Source: an uncultured Prevotellaceae bacterium (lineage in GTDB: Bacteria > Bacteroidota > Bacteroidia > Bacteroidales > UBA932). From it: a DNA stretch of 64,000 bases. A model generated the notes under the pieces. That model saw only the letters and a list, made by a program, of their open reading frames with translations. It did no database searches and was not told where the DNA came from. Location: NCBI GenBank assembly GCA_947166905.1, contig CAMVFZ010000002.1, forward strand, positions 99,214-163,213, in the 5' to 3' direction. How positions within the stretch are numbered: position 1 is the first letter of the stretch; each line of letters begins with the position of its first letter. Made by a program: the position numbers and the translations under genes. Positions 46,609 through 56,495 of this stretch are shown here, piece by piece.

Positions 46609-47821
46609 CGATTCCAAGCGGTACTGCATGTTCTGCGGCCGCGAAGAGGGCGACGCTCCCATGCTCATCCAGGGCTTGGGAGACGCCTGTATTTGCGTAG
46701 AGTGCGTAGGACATGTGAATGATTATGTGAAGGAGCTGCGTGCCAACGAGAGGGGAGCGGCCGGCAAGGTAGATCTTGCATCGGCGCCCAAGCCTATGGA
46801 TATCAAGGCCTTCCTGGATAATTACGTAATTGGTCAGGAGCGTGCCAAAAAGCAGCTTGCCGTTGCGGTTTACAACCATTACAAGCGTCTCAGCAACAAT
46901 TATTCGCTTAAGGAAGGAGAGGTTGAGCTGGAAAAGTCCAACATCCTTATGGTTGGTCCGACAGGTACTGGTAAGACTCTGATGGCCAGGACTATAGCTC
47001 GTCTTCTTGATGTCCCTTTCACCATTGTTGACGCTACTGTTCTTACAGAAGCCGGCTACGTTGGTGAGGATGTGGAGAGTATTCTTACCAGGCTTCTGGA
47101 AGAGGCTGATTTCAAGGTAGAGAAGGCAGAGCGAGGTATAGTGTTCATCGACGAGATTGATAAGATTGCGCGTAAGAGCGATAATCCTTCAATTACGCGT
47201 GATGTGTCCGGCGAGGGCGTTCAGCAGGCAATGCTTAAGCTTCTTGAGGGCAGTATTATCAATGTTCCGCCCAAGGGAGGCCGCAAGCATCCGGAGCAGG
47301 AGTTTATTCACGTAAATACTCAGAATATTCTGTTTATTTGCGGTGGTGCCTTCGAGGGTATTGAGCGCCGTATTGCTCAGCGTCTTAACACCCAGGTTAT
47401 CGGCTTTAACAGCGCCCAGAAGGAGCAGGTAGATAAGGAGAACTTGTTGCAATACGTTAACGCGCAGGATCTTCGCGCCTACGGCCTTATTCCTGAGATT
47501 ATCGGCCGTTTGCCGGTAATTACTTACTTGGATAAGCTGGATAGGGAAGCACTCAAACGTATTTTGACTGAGCCTAAGAATGCTGTCCTAAAGCAGTACG
47601 AAAAGCTCTTCCAGATGGATGGTATCAAGTTGGTTATTGAGCCGGAGGTTCTTGACTTAATCGTTGATACTTCCATTAAGAACAAGCTTGGGGCCCGCGG
47701 GCTTCGCTCAATTTGCGAGAAGATTTTTGACGAGGCTATGTTTGAGGCTCCGTCTTCTACCAAGAAAACCTTCAAGGTTACACTATCATACGCCCGCGAG
47801 AAGCTAGCAAACGACAGGTAG
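46592..47821 (+). CDS. clpX: ATP-dependent Clp protease ATP-binding subunit ClpX
   Basis: A 409-residue AAA+ unfoldase. N-terminal zinc-binding domain with two CxxC pairs (CMFC and CVEC flanked region); Walker [12 protein letters not shown]; Walker [11 protein letters not shown]; pore loop GYVGEDVES; and the C-terminal [10 protein letters not shown] sensor II. It uses the ATG within clpP (17-base overlap). Confidence 0.97.
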   Translation: MAKRNNDSKRYCMFCGREEGDAPMLIQGLGDACICVECVGHVNDYVKELRANERGAAGKVDLASAPKPMDIKAFLDNYVIGQERAKKQLAVAVYNHYKRLSNNYSLKEGEVELEKSNILMVGPTGTGKTLMARTIARLLDVPFTIVDATVLTEAGYVGEDVESILTRLLEEADFKVEKAERGIVFIDEIDKIARKSDNPSITRDVSGEGVQQAMLKLLEGSIINVPPKGGRKHPEQEFIHVNTQNILFICGGAFEGIERRIAQRLNTQVIGFNSAQKEQVDKENLLQYVNAQDLRAYGLIPEIIGRLPVITYLDKLDREALKRILTEPKNAVLKQYEKLFQMDGIKLVIEPEVLDLIVDTSIKNKLGARGLRSICEKIFDEAMFEAPSSTKKTFKVTLSYAREKLANDR

Positions 47822-47858
47822 GTAGCTCTGAATAGTGCAACAAATATGTAACTGTTAT

Positions 47859-47894
47859 AAAATCATTCAGGAGAGTTTCTGAATGATTTTTTTT
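47859..47894 (+). terminator. Terminator of clpX, probably bidirectional
   Basis: AAAATCATTCAG, 8-base loop, CTGAATGATTTT, then TTTT. The stem is perfect over 12 bp and is A-rich on the left, so it could stop transcription from both sides. Its right arm is the last codons of the PAP2 phosphatase gene on the other strand. Confidence 0.8.
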
Positions 47895-48442
47895 GCAATT
47901 AGGGCAAAGAAATAGCCTACGACTGCACCGATGATCCAGCCGGCAAGAACGTCACCAAAGAAGTGCTTGCCAACGAAAACACGGCTAATACCAACCATAA
48001 TAGCCCAAAAAAGGATGAATCCTCCGTAATTATAGTAGTAAATCCTGGTATCATTACGGAAACCTATCCAAGAGCAAACAGCAAAACCCATAGCATTAGC
48101 CGCATGCGCGCTGAAGAAGCCATAAATATACTTCTTATACACCGGCTCAAGGAAGTGCATACCGCGATTTGCCATCTCCACATCAACATCCGGCCTCTCC
48201 CTCTTGACCAAGAACTGGATAAAAGTAGCCAACTGATCCAGGCAAGCAAAGGTACAAGCGCAAGCCAAAACCACAATCAAACCCTTTTTCCAGCCCAGCC
48301 TATTGATAAGAAAGCCGATGATTACCAAATACATCGGTATCCAAACCAACTTATGCGAAAAGACCTGCCAAATAAAGTCACTTACAGGGCAATGCAGCGA
48401 ATTGATCGCAGCAGTTATATCCTGATCCAGTTCAATTAACAT
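47867..48442 (-). CDS. PAP2-family membrane phosphatase
   Basis: A 191-residue protein with about five membrane helices. Phosphatase motifs: KRERPD (C1), SAHAAN (C2, where PSGH is usual), and SRVFVGKHFFGDVLAG (C3 with His and Asp). Family members dephosphorylate undecaprenyl-PP, lipid phosphates or lipid A; the substrate here is not determined. It has its own promoter, divergent from the esterase. Confidence 0.9.
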   Translation of the reverse strand: MLIELDQDITAAINSLHCPVSDFIWQVFSHKLVWIPMYLVIIGFLINRLGWKKGLIVVLACACTFACLDQLATFIQFLVKRERPDVDVEMANRGMHFLEPVYKKYIYGFFSAHAANAMGFAVCSWIGFRNDTRIYYYNYGGFILFWAIMVGISRVFVGKHFFGDVLAGWIIGAVVGYFFALIAKKIIQKLS

Positions 48443-48463
48443 ACTCTTTGATTTAAATCATTA

Positions 48464-48471
48464 CAAATGTA
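48464..48471 (-). promoter_or_regulatory. PAP2 phosphatase promoter, -7 element
   Basis: Minus-strand TACATTTG, 22 bases before the start codon. Confidence 0.55.
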
Positions 48472-48484
48472 GAAAAAAAATGAT

Positions 48485-48492
48485 TAGATTTG
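48485..48492 (+). promoter_or_regulatory. Promoter -7 element of the CE2/SGNH esterase gene
   Basis: TAGATTTG, matching TAnnTTTG, 31 bases before the ATG at 48524. Confidence 0.5.
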
Positions 48493-48523
48493 TTTGATTA
48501 AGTGAATCAAACCAAAAACTTAT

Positions 48524-49669
48524 ATGAAACGATTAGTGATTCTTCTTGCAGCGGCAATGATGCTGCCGGCAACAATTTTAAAAGCACAAACACCTGTAAA
48601 TGAGTACAATGCAAACGATGGCAACATTGTTTGGGTAGGTAGGGCTGTCCCCGCAGCCGATGGTACCGTATCCGGCGACTGGACCGGCCTTTACGCCCGC
48701 ATCCGCTTTGCAGGCGACGGCCTGGCCGTAAAAGTATCGGACACCAAGAAAAACTACTACAATCTCTGGCTGGACAAAGAGACCTGGAACGAGCCCGACA
48801 AGATTGTAACCGTAACAGGTAAAGACACCACGATTGTATTGCTTAGCAAAGAAGAAATCACCGCCATCTGCGGCAAGAAAAACGCCAAGCCTGCAAGCGT
48901 ACATCAGATCACGCTTCAGAAGCGCACAGAAGGAGAACAGGGCCTCACAACCTTCCAGAAAGTGCTGGTAAACGGATCCCTGCAGCCCGCAGACGCTGTA
49001 CGGCCCCGCGTAATTGAGTTCGTAGGCGACTCCTACACCTGCGGTTATGGCAGCGAGAATTCAGTAAAGACAGATCCCTTTAAGCCGGAAACAGAGAACT
49101 GCAACAAGAGCTACTGCAACATCGTAGCCCGCTATTTTGACGCAGAATGCTTCGTAGTAGCACATTCAGGCTTCGGTATCGCCCGCAACTATAACGACAA
49201 CGTAAAGGGCTGGTACATGCCGGAGCGCTACAGCCAGGCCTTTGATATGGATCGCGAATCCCGCTGGGATGCAGCTGCTTGCCCTGTAAAGCCCAATATT
49301 ACCGTTATTTACCTTTGCACCAACGACTTCTCCACAGACCGTCAGCCTTCCAAGAGCATGTTCAAGAAGAACTACATCACCCTTATCGGCAAGATAAAAG
49401 CTGCTTATGGAGAAAATCATCCCGTTCTTTGCGTAGCAGGCAAGAACGACTTCCTTATGGCATCTTATATCCAGGAAGTAGTAGCAGACTGCGGCTTCGG
49501 CAACGTATCATTTGCAGTACTTGCCCCCAATGTACACAATGCAGAGAGCGACCTTGGCGCCAGCTTCCACCCCAACTACGTTGGCCACACCAAGAAGGCA
49601 TACAACCTCATTCCCTACGTAGCAACCATGACCGGTTGGGATATCACACCGGAAAAACCCGTAAGATAA
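48524..49669 (+). CDS. Secreted SGNH/GDSL esterase, CE2-like
   Basis: A 381-residue exported esterase: signal peptide ending ILKAQ, an N-terminal beta-sandwich (about 30-150; WTGLYARIRFAGDGLAVKV) like that of carbohydrate esterase family 2, then an SGNH domain. The nucleophile is in FVGDSYTCGYGSE, the Asn block in YLCTNDFS, and the histidine in SFHPNYVGH. Family members remove acetyl groups from plant or microbial polysaccharides. It is upstream of a DPP-IV-like peptidase (1-base gap). Confidence 0.88.
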   Translation: MKRLVILLAAAMMLPATILKAQTPVNEYNANDGNIVWVGRAVPAADGTVSGDWTGLYARIRFAGDGLAVKVSDTKKNYYNLWLDKETWNEPDKIVTVTGKDTTIVLLSKEEITAICGKKNAKPASVHQITLQKRTEGEQGLTTFQKVLVNGSLQPADAVRPRVIEFVGDSYTCGYGSENSVKTDPFKPETENCNKSYCNIVARYFDAECFVVAHSGFGIARNYNDNVKGWYMPERYSQAFDMDRESRWDAAACPVKPNITVIYLCTNDFSTDRQPSKSMFKKNYITLIGKIKAAYGENHPVLCVAGKNDFLMASYIQEVVADCGFGNVSFAVLAPNVHNAESDLGASFHPNYVGHTKKAYNLIPYVATMTGWDITPEKPVR

Positions 49670-49670
49670 T

Positions 49671-51659
49671 ATGAATACAATGTTTAGAACCATCGGTATT
49701 TTTGCCATTGCTGGCATATTCAGCATCGGTATGCATGCGCAGGAGGGCGTAAAAGACATCCATCCCGCCAATCCAGAGGGCAAGATGCTAACCATGGAAG
49801 AGGTAATACTGTCCCGTGCCATACATCCGGATAACCGCCTTGGTAGAGATGTGCTTAAAGAGTTGGAAGACAAGGGAATAAAGCTGTTCGACAATACCGG
49901 AGAGCATCCGATAGCTAGGTCAGAGGACGGCAGTCTCTATATAATCAATGGCCAGGGCAGCAATGCAGTAAAGACGCCCGTGGCTATTTCAGAGGACAAA
50001 AACATCATCTACGGAGAACTTGTAAGCCGCAATGAGTTTGGAATCGACAACGGTTTTTTCTGGAGCCCGGACTATTCCAAACTTGCCTTTTACCGCAAGG
50101 ACAACAGCAAGGTAACCGAATTCCCGCTTCTGGATATAACAACCCGCACAGGCAGCCTCAAGGCCATTAAATACCCCATGAACGGCATGGAGTCAGAGCG
50201 CATCAGCCTTGGTATCTATGACCTGGCCACAAAGGAGACAGTATATCTGCAAGTAACTGATTTTGAAGAAGATCGTTATCTTACAAACATATCTTGGGGC
50301 CCTGACGGAAAGAACATCTTTGTGCTGGTATTGGACCGTAGCCAGAAGCATATGCGCCTTAACCAGTACCGCGCTGCCGACGGCTCCTTCGTGCGCACCG
50401 TCCTCACAGAAGACAGCGACAAATACGTAGAACCGGAGATCCCCCTCACCTTCGTGGGCGGCAACTACCATTTCATCTACAGCATCGCCTCTCGCGACAA
50501 CTATCGCAGCCTTTACCTCTGCGACACCCTTGGCACCGTCCGCCGTTTGACAAACGTCAATGCCGATGTCGAATTGAAAGCCGTCAAAGGAAACACAATT
50601 TATTATATGTCGGCCGAAGTTTCCCCCGTTGAAAGCCATCTTTTCAAGATTGATATCGCCCCTGCAAAGGGAAGGAAGGCCGTTTCCGCCGCCAATACAA
50701 AGATTGGCAAGCCCGTGCGCCTGACCCCCGAGCGCGGTGTGCACAACGTGACATTGACCGTGGATGGTAAGAACTTCCTGGACATCTATTCCAGCTTCAA
50801 TGTTCCCGGCGTAAGCCAGGTAGTGTCTACTGACGGCAAACATCAGGTACTCTGGTCCAAGACCGCCGAGAACCCCCTTACTGGTTATAAAACCGGAGAA
50901 ATCGACTTCGGCTCCCTGCCCAGCGCCGATGGTAAATATGAAAACTGGTACACCCTTTACAAACCGGCCGACTTTGACCCTGCAAAGAAGTATCCTGTAG
51001 TACTTTACGTATACGGAGGCCCCCATTCCCAGATGGTCAACGACAGCTGGCTGGGAAGCTTCAAGCCCTGGGAGGTTTATATGGCCCAGAAGGGCTACGT
51101 GGTGCTTGTAATGGACAACCGCGGCACCATTAATCACGGCCTTGAGTACGAGCAGGCCATCCACAAGCATTGCGGCAAGGTAGAGATGGAAGACCAGATG
51201 GTTGGCATCAACATGCTCCGCAATCAGCCGTGGGTAGATGCAGAACGCATCGGCGTACACGGATGGAGCTATGGCGGCTTTATGACCATCAGTCTTATGA
51301 CTACTTATCCCGATGTCTTCAAGGTTGGAGTTGCCGGCGGTCCGGTAATTGATTGGAAGTGGTACGAGATAATGTACGGCGAGCGCTATATGGAGACTAT
51401 GGCCACCAACCCCGAAGGCTTCGCCGAAAATAGCCTTATCAACAAGGCTAAATACCTGAAAGGTAAGCTGTTAATCTGTCAGGGCGCCATCGACAACACC
51501 TGCGTTTGGGAGCACAGCCTAAGCTTCGTTCAGGAGTGTATCAACAACAACATTCAGGTAGATTACTTCCCTTATCCTATCGCAGAACACAACGTTCGCG
51601 GCCGCCACCGTGTGCACCTTATGGACAAGGTTACCATTTATTTCGATAACAATCTTTAA
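49671..51659 (+). CDS. Secreted S9 prolyl dipeptidyl peptidase family protein
   Basis: A 662-residue S9 peptidase with signal peptide (ending GMHAQ), propeller and catalytic domain. Triad: S533 in GWSYGGF, D608 in GAIDNT, H640 in AEHNVRG. The aspartate motif GAIDN deviates from the usual HGxxDD, and the S9B double-glutamate marker is not obvious, so its cleavage specificity may differ from the peptidase at 26847-28922. Second S9 enzyme in the window. Confidence 0.9.
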   Translation: MNTMFRTIGIFAIAGIFSIGMHAQEGVKDIHPANPEGKMLTMEEVILSRAIHPDNRLGRDVLKELEDKGIKLFDNTGEHPIARSEDGSLYIINGQGSNAVKTPVAISEDKNIIYGELVSRNEFGIDNGFFWSPDYSKLAFYRKDNSKVTEFPLLDITTRTGSLKAIKYPMNGMESERISLGIYDLATKETVYLQVTDFEEDRYLTNISWGPDGKNIFVLVLDRSQKHMRLNQYRAADGSFVRTVLTEDSDKYVEPEIPLTFVGGNYHFIYSIASRDNYRSLYLCDTLGTVRRLTNVNADVELKAVKGNTIYYMSAEVSPVESHLFKIDIAPAKGRKAVSAANTKIGKPVRLTPERGVHNVTLTVDGKNFLDIYSSFNVPGVSQVVSTDGKHQVLWSKTAENPLTGYKTGEIDFGSLPSADGKYENWYTLYKPADFDPAKKYPVVLYVYGGPHSQMVNDSWLGSFKPWEVYMAQKGYVVLVMDNRGTINHGLEYEQAIHKHCGKVEMEDQMVGINMLRNQPWVDAERIGVHGWSYGGFMTISLMTTYPDVFKVGVAGGPVIDWKWYEIMYGERYMETMATNPEGFAENSLINKAKYLKGKLLICQGAIDNTCVWEHSLSFVQECINNNIQVDYFPYPIAEHNVRGRHRVHLMDKVTIYFDNNL

Positions 51660-51676
51660 ACCACATATAACATTTT

Positions 51677-53041
51677 ATGAAAGCATATATAGAACAGAAC
51701 AAAGAGAGGTTTTACGATGAATTGTTTTCACTTCTGAGAATCCCGTCAATCAGCGCCAAGCCGGAGCATAAGCCGGATATGCAAAGGTGTGCGGAAAGGC
51801 TTGTAGAGCTGCTTTTGAAGGCTGGTGCGGACGAGGCTGCTGTATATCCGTCAGCAGGCAATCCTGTAGTCTTTGGACAGAAGATTCTGGACCCTGCTTA
51901 CAAGACTGTTCTGGTTTACGGCCATTACGATGTTCAGCCGCCGGAGCCGCTTGAGAAATGGCGTACGGATCCCTTCGAGCCCGTTATCACCAAAGATCCC
52001 AACACCGGCGAAGACGCAATCTACTGCCGTGGCGCCAACGACGACAAGGGCCAGCTTTTCATGCATTTGAAGGCCTTCGAGTACATGCTTTCAAGCGGTA
52101 AACTGCACCATAACGTCAAGTTTGTCTTTGAGGGCGAAGAGGAAATCGGCAGCGGTAGCCTGCCTGACTGGGTTCGTGAGCACAAGGATCTTCTCAAGGC
52201 CGATGTTATCCTGGTATCGGACACTACGATGATATCGGACAAGGTGCCTTCTATCAACTGCGGAATGCGTGGTTTGGCCTATCTGGAGGTCACTGTGACC
52301 GGTCCTAACAAGGACCTGCACTCCGGACATTATGGTGGCGCTGTGGCTAACCCGATCAATACTCTTTGCGATATGATTTCGTCGCTTATAGACAAGGATG
52401 GACGTGTGACTATCCCTGGTTTCTATGACGATGTCGTTGAGCTTTCCGCAGCGGATCGCGCTCAGCTTGCGCGTGCTCCGTTCGATCTTGAAGAGTATAA
52501 GGAATTCCTTGATATTAAAGAGGTTAAGGGAGAAAAGGGATATACTACCATGGAGCGTACTGGTATTCGTCCTTGCCTTGATGTTTGCGGTATTTGGGGT
52601 GGTTATACGGGTGTTGGTGCCAAGACGGTGCTGCCTTCTGTGGCACATGCCAAGATTTCTATGCGTCTTGTTCCTAACCAGCTTAGCTCCAAGATTACTG
52701 AGCTGTTCAAGAAGCACTTCCTGGCTATTGCTCCGCCTTATGTAAAGGTTGATGTCAAGCCTTGCGAGGGTGGTAATGGCTTCTTGATTCCTATTTCTTC
52801 GCCGGCCTTCCAGGCTGCTTCCAAGGCTATGGCAGAGGTTTATGGTGTTGAGCCTGTTCCTTCCCGTGGCGGCGGCAGTATCGCGGTTCTGGCAGAGATG
52901 CAGCAGATTCTGGGTATTGATCCGCTCCTTATGGGCTTTGGCCTTGAACGCGATACTATCCATTCGCCTAACGAGAGTTATCTGCTGCGGCAGTTCTTCG
53001 CTGGTATGGAATCCATCGCGCTATTCTATCAATACTATTAG
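51677..53041 (+). CDS. M20 family dipeptidase/metallopeptidase
   Basis: A 454-residue zinc peptidase. First metal ligand in VYGHYDVQPPEPLEKW; GANDDKGQ with the second; FEGEEEIGSG supplies the catalytic glutamate; dimerisation domain around DLHSGHYGGAVANP; C-terminal H in ERDTIHSPNES. It most resembles cytosolic beta-alanyl/di-tripeptidases (CNDP type). It lies 17 bases after the S9 peptidase: peptides released outside could be finished here. Confidence 0.94.
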   Translation: MKAYIEQNKERFYDELFSLLRIPSISAKPEHKPDMQRCAERLVELLLKAGADEAAVYPSAGNPVVFGQKILDPAYKTVLVYGHYDVQPPEPLEKWRTDPFEPVITKDPNTGEDAIYCRGANDDKGQLFMHLKAFEYMLSSGKLHHNVKFVFEGEEEIGSGSLPDWVREHKDLLKADVILVSDTTMISDKVPSINCGMRGLAYLEVTVTGPNKDLHSGHYGGAVANPINTLCDMISSLIDKDGRVTIPGFYDDVVELSAADRAQLARAPFDLEEYKEFLDIKEVKGEKGYTTMERTGIRPCLDVCGIWGGYTGVGAKTVLPSVAHAKISMRLVPNQLSSKITELFKKHFLAIAPPYVKVDVKPCEGGNGFLIPISSPAFQAASKAMAEVYGVEPVPSRGGGSIAVLAEMQQILGIDPLLMGFGLERDTIHSPNESYLLRQFFAGMESIALFYQYY

Positions 53042-53065
53042 GAACCATAATCTATCCTAATAAAG

Positions 53066-53090
53066 AGAGTCCAAACGGACTCTTTTTTTA
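53066..53090 (+). terminator. Intrinsic terminator after the M20 peptidase gene
   Basis: AGAGTCC - AAAC - GGACTCT followed by seven T. It closes the esterase/S9/M20 transcript. The 146 bases between here and the metal ATPase hold only that gene's promoter. Confidence 0.9.
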
Positions 53091-53206
53091 GTTTAATCGC
53101 TACTAAGAATAGCTATTTTAGGGTAGAGGGTGAAAGGGGAGTTTTGAGTAGTCATTAGATGTGGGTATTTTGAGTGAACCAGTGAAGAATACTGTCAGGA
53201 TTTACT

Positions 53207-53214
53207 TATCTTTG
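53207..53214 (+). promoter_or_regulatory. Promoter -7 element of the metal ATPase gene
   Basis: TATCTTTG, matching TAnnTTTG, 22 bases before the ATG at 53237. Confidence 0.6.
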
Positions 53215-53236
53215 TGACGAAATAAAGGGAATAAAT

Positions 53237-55180
53237 ATGTCAGAACATCATATACATTGCGAAAGCTGCCATGAACACCATCATGAACATCATCATGAAG
53301 AAGGTGGCCTAAAGAAGCAGCTTACAGTAATTATTGCAGCAGCCGTACTACTAGCAGGAGCCGTAGTAATAGAGAAAACATGCAACCTCAAGGTATGGCA
53401 GCTTCTACTGGTTTACCTGATACCTTATCTAGTAGCCGGTTACGATACACTTAAAGAGGCCATAGAAGGCATCTTCCATGGAGAACTCTTTGACGAGCAC
53501 TTCCTTATGACCATCGCCACCGCAGGAGCCCTGTGCATAGGCTTCCTGCCCGGCATGGAAACCCAGTTCCCGGAGGCAGTATTCGTTATGCTCTTCTTCC
53601 AGGTAGGCGAACTCTTCGAGGGCTACGCCGAGGGCAAGAGCCGCCGCAGCATATCCCATCTTATGGACATCCGCCCCGATGCAGCCAATGTAATGCGCGA
53701 CGGTAAGATATTGACAGTCAGCCCTGAAGAAGTAAAGGTAGGGGAGACAATAGTAGTAACTTCCGGCGGAAAGATTCCTCTGGACGGAGTTATCACAGAC
53801 GGAAGCTCCTCACTTAATACGGCAGCCCTTACAGGAGAGAGCCTGCCCCGCGAAGTAAACATCGGCGACGAGGTTATATCCGGCTGCATCAACCTGTCCG
53901 GAGTGCTGCAAATCAAGACCACTAAATCATTTGGAGAGAGCACAGTATCCAAGATAATAGAACTTGTAGAAAACTCCGCAGAAAGGAAGTCTCACAGCGA
54001 ATCCTTCATAACCCGCTTTGCCCGTGTATATACACCCATAGTGGTATTCGCAGCACTAGCCCTGGCCCTGTTGCCGCCGATATTCAGCGGCGCCTTTGGC
54101 CAGACCTTCCCCACATGGCTTGGCCGCGCCCTGGTCTTCCTTGTAGTTTCCTGCCCCTGCGCCCTTGTAATAAGCGTTCCGCTTACATTCTTCGGAGGCA
54201 TCGGCGGAGCATCCAGAAAAGGAATTCTGGTAAAGGGTGGCAATTATATAGATGCCCTGGCCAAGGTTAAGACAGTGGTTTTTGACAAGACCGGCACCCT
54301 TACAGAGGGTAAGTTTACCGTAGAGGCAGTGCACCCTGAGCTTTACAGTAAGGAGCAGATACTTCACCTGGCTGCGCACGTAGAGCACTTCTCTACCCAT
54401 CCCATCGGCGCCGCCCTTCGCGACGCTTTCCCGGAGGAGTCTACCGACGATTGCAAAACCGGTGATTATCAAGAATTTGCAGGCGAAGGCATATCCGCCA
54501 AAGTAGGGGAGATGAAGGTATTCGTCGGCAATACAAAACTAATGGACAGGGCCGGTGTCCAGTGGCACGACTGCCATTGCAAAGGTACCATCATACACGT
54601 GGCAATCGACGGCGTTTATGCCGGTCACATCGTCATAAATGACAAAATCAAAGAAGACAGCCCCGCCACCATCGGCATGCTTTCAGATCTTGGAGTGGAA
54701 AGGCTCGTTATGCTTACCGGAGACAAGGCCGATGTTGCCGGAGACATCGCAGGCAGAATCGGGATTGACGAGTATTATGCAGAGCTGCTGCCCGCAGATA
54801 AAGTTGGCCACGTAGAACAGCTGCTGGCATCCAAAAGAGAAGGTCTTCTGGCCTTTGTGGGCGATGGAATAAATGATGCACCTGTTCTTTCCAGGGCCGA
54901 TATCGGCATTGCCATGGGCGCCCTTGGTTCCGACGCTGCCATAGAAGCAGCTGACATCGTTTTGATGGACGACAAGCCTTCCAAGATTGCCACCGCCATC
55001 CAAATTGCCCGTCACACCATTGCAATTGCCAGGCAGAATGTATGGTTTGCAATTGGCATTAAACTGGCAGTGCTGGCACTGGCCGCAATAGGGCTTGCAA
55101 CCATGTGGATGGCTGTTTTTGCCGATGTTGGCGTAACAGTTCTGGCAGTATTGAACGCAATGCGTGCTCTAAAGGCCTAA
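53237..55180 (+). CDS. P1B-type heavy-metal ATPase (Zn/Cd/Pb type)
   Basis: A 647-residue metal efflux ATPase. The N-terminus has no HMA domain but a histidine- and cysteine-rich tail (HCESCHEHHHEHHHEE), likely metal-binding. Eight membrane helices surround the actuator (LTGESLP), the metal motif SCPCALVISVP, the phosphorylation site VFDKTGTLTEG, and the ATP-site VGDGINDAPVLSRADIGIAM. The CPC pattern and the D-GV at the last helix fit ZntA/CadA-like divalent export more than Cu+ export. A second CHCK motif lies in the nucleotide domain. Confidence 0.92.
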   Translation: MSEHHIHCESCHEHHHEHHHEEGGLKKQLTVIIAAAVLLAGAVVIEKTCNLKVWQLLLVYLIPYLVAGYDTLKEAIEGIFHGELFDEHFLMTIATAGALCIGFLPGMETQFPEAVFVMLFFQVGELFEGYAEGKSRRSISHLMDIRPDAANVMRDGKILTVSPEEVKVGETIVVTSGGKIPLDGVITDGSSSLNTAALTGESLPREVNIGDEVISGCINLSGVLQIKTTKSFGESTVSKIIELVENSAERKSHSESFITRFARVYTPIVVFAALALALLPPIFSGAFGQTFPTWLGRALVFLVVSCPCALVISVPLTFFGGIGGASRKGILVKGGNYIDALAKVKTVVFDKTGTLTEGKFTVEAVHPELYSKEQILHLAAHVEHFSTHPIGAALRDAFPEESTDDCKTGDYQEFAGEGISAKVGEMKVFVGNTKLMDRAGVQWHDCHCKGTIIHVAIDGVYAGHIVINDKIKEDSPATIGMLSDLGVERLVMLTGDKADVAGDIAGRIGIDEYYAELLPADKVGHVEQLLASKREGLLAFVGDGINDAPVLSRADIGIAMGALGSDAAIEAADIVLMDDKPSKIATAIQIARHTIAIARQNVWFAIGIKLAVLALAAIGLATMWMAVFADVGVTVLAVLNAMRALKA

Positions 55181-55263
55181 ACATACTACTAGTCATGGTA
55201 ACTACCGTTTATCCAGAGGATTAATTTTTATACAAAAAATCTGTATTTTTTGGATGGAATTAC

Positions 55264-55271
55264 TAAATTTG
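55264..55271 (+). promoter_or_regulatory. nagA promoter, -7 element
   Basis: TAAATTTG, 38 bases before the start codon; no -33 match at standard spacing. Confidence 0.55.
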
Positions 55272-55309
55272 CGCCGGATTAAGTTACAACTCGTTCTCTA
55301 AAAGAAACA

Positions 55310-56485
55310 ATGACAAGAGCATTTGTTAATGGAAAAGTAATCTTCCCGGGCGAAATTAGGGGAGGCCTGGCTGTAGTATGCCAGGATGGTAAAATTTCAG
55401 ACATCATTCAAGAAGAAAAACTCGCTAAGGAGTCAATCGACATAGTAGACTGTAAAGGTCTCTATCTGTCTCCGGGTTTCGTGGATATTCACGTTCATGG
55501 TGGCGGTGGCTTCGGTTTTATGGACGGCACACCCGAATCTATCGACGGGGCTGCAAAATTCCACCTGAAGCACGGAACAACTTCTATCGTTCCAACAACG
55601 CTTACCTGCCCGGATGAGGAGCTTTATCAGGTATTTGACGCCTACAAGCAGGTAAAAGGCAACAAACCGCCTTATACTCTTCTTGGTATTCATCTTGAAG
55701 GTCCGTTCCTTAACCCTGCAAAATGCGGTGGCCAGGATCCCAAATACCTCTCTTATCCTGATGTAAAACGCGCCAAGGAGATTCTTTCCCATACAGATAA
55801 CGTTATCCGTTGGAGTATCGCACCGGAACTTGATGGCGCCCTGGAGCTTGGCAGAATGCTTTCCCGCAAGGGCATAGTTTCCTCCGTAGCCCATACAAAT
55901 GCCTCATATGCACAGGTAGAAGCCGCAATGTTCGCAGGCTTTTCAATGATGACTCACTTCTATTCAGCAATGTCTGCTTGCTACAAGGTTGGCTGCTATC
56001 GCGTGCCGGGTGCCGTAGAGGCAGGATATCTGCTGGATGGACTCTCTGTAGAGATGATTGCCGATGGTAAACATCTTCCTAAAGAAATCCTTCGAATGGT
56101 ATGGAAGTTCAAGGGTGCAGACAGGACAGCACTTTGTACCGACGCCCTTGCACCGGCCGGCCTTCCTGAAGGCACAGTATTCTACAACGGAATGCCGCCT
56201 CACGGAGCAAAATCCGTCATCCACGACGGTGTAGGCAAACTTTATGACCATTCTGCACTTGCCGGAAGTATGGCTACCGCCAACCGCCTTGTCCGCGTAA
56301 TGTACAAGGATGCACTTGTTCCTCTGCATGATGCAGTAGAGATGATGACACTGTCGCCGGCCAAGATGGTACGCGCTCACGGCAAGGGTTCCATCCGCAT
56401 CGGCAAAGACGCAGACTTCGTACTCTTCGACGACGACATCGACGTTAAGGCTGTATACACTGCCGGAAATAAAGTGGAGATTTAA
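55310..56485 (+). CDS. nagA: N-acetylglucosamine-6-phosphate deacetylase
   Basis: A 391-residue amidohydrolase that makes glucosamine-6-phosphate from GlcNAc-6-P. SPGFVDIHVHGGGGFGFMDG (metal-binding histidines), HLEGPFLNPAKCGGQDP, SVAHTNASYAQ, and the catalytic aspartate in CTDALAPAG. The usual THLFNAM reads THFYSAM here, a variant seen in related Bacteroidota enzymes. It heads a group of cell-wall and amino-sugar functions: a transpeptidase and a GH18 protein follow. Confidence 0.9.
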   Translation: MTRAFVNGKVIFPGEIRGGLAVVCQDGKISDIIQEEKLAKESIDIVDCKGLYLSPGFVDIHVHGGGGFGFMDGTPESIDGAAKFHLKHGTTSIVPTTLTCPDEELYQVFDAYKQVKGNKPPYTLLGIHLEGPFLNPAKCGGQDPKYLSYPDVKRAKEILSHTDNVIRWSIAPELDGALELGRMLSRKGIVSSVAHTNASYAQVEAAMFAGFSMMTHFYSAMSACYKVGCYRVPGAVEAGYLLDGLSVEMIADGKHLPKEILRMVWKFKGADRTALCTDALAPAGLPEGTVFYNGMPPHGAKSVIHDGVGKLYDHSALAGSMATANRLVRVMYKDALVPLHDAVEMMTLSPAKMVRAHGKGSIRIGKDADFVLFDDDIDVKAVYTAGNKVEI

Positions 56486-56495
56486 ATCCTTCGCA

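Noticed and set aside
50193..51260. Long minus-strand frame of 355 codons
   Set aside because: It is antisense to the S9 peptidase; no ribosome-binding or family signal.
52091..52963. Minus-strand frame of 290 codons
   Set aside because: Antisense to the M20 peptidase gene; composition mirrors the sense codons.
53091..53206. Possible small gene before the metal ATPase
   Set aside because: No frame with a start codon and plausible length; only the promoter of the next gene is seen.
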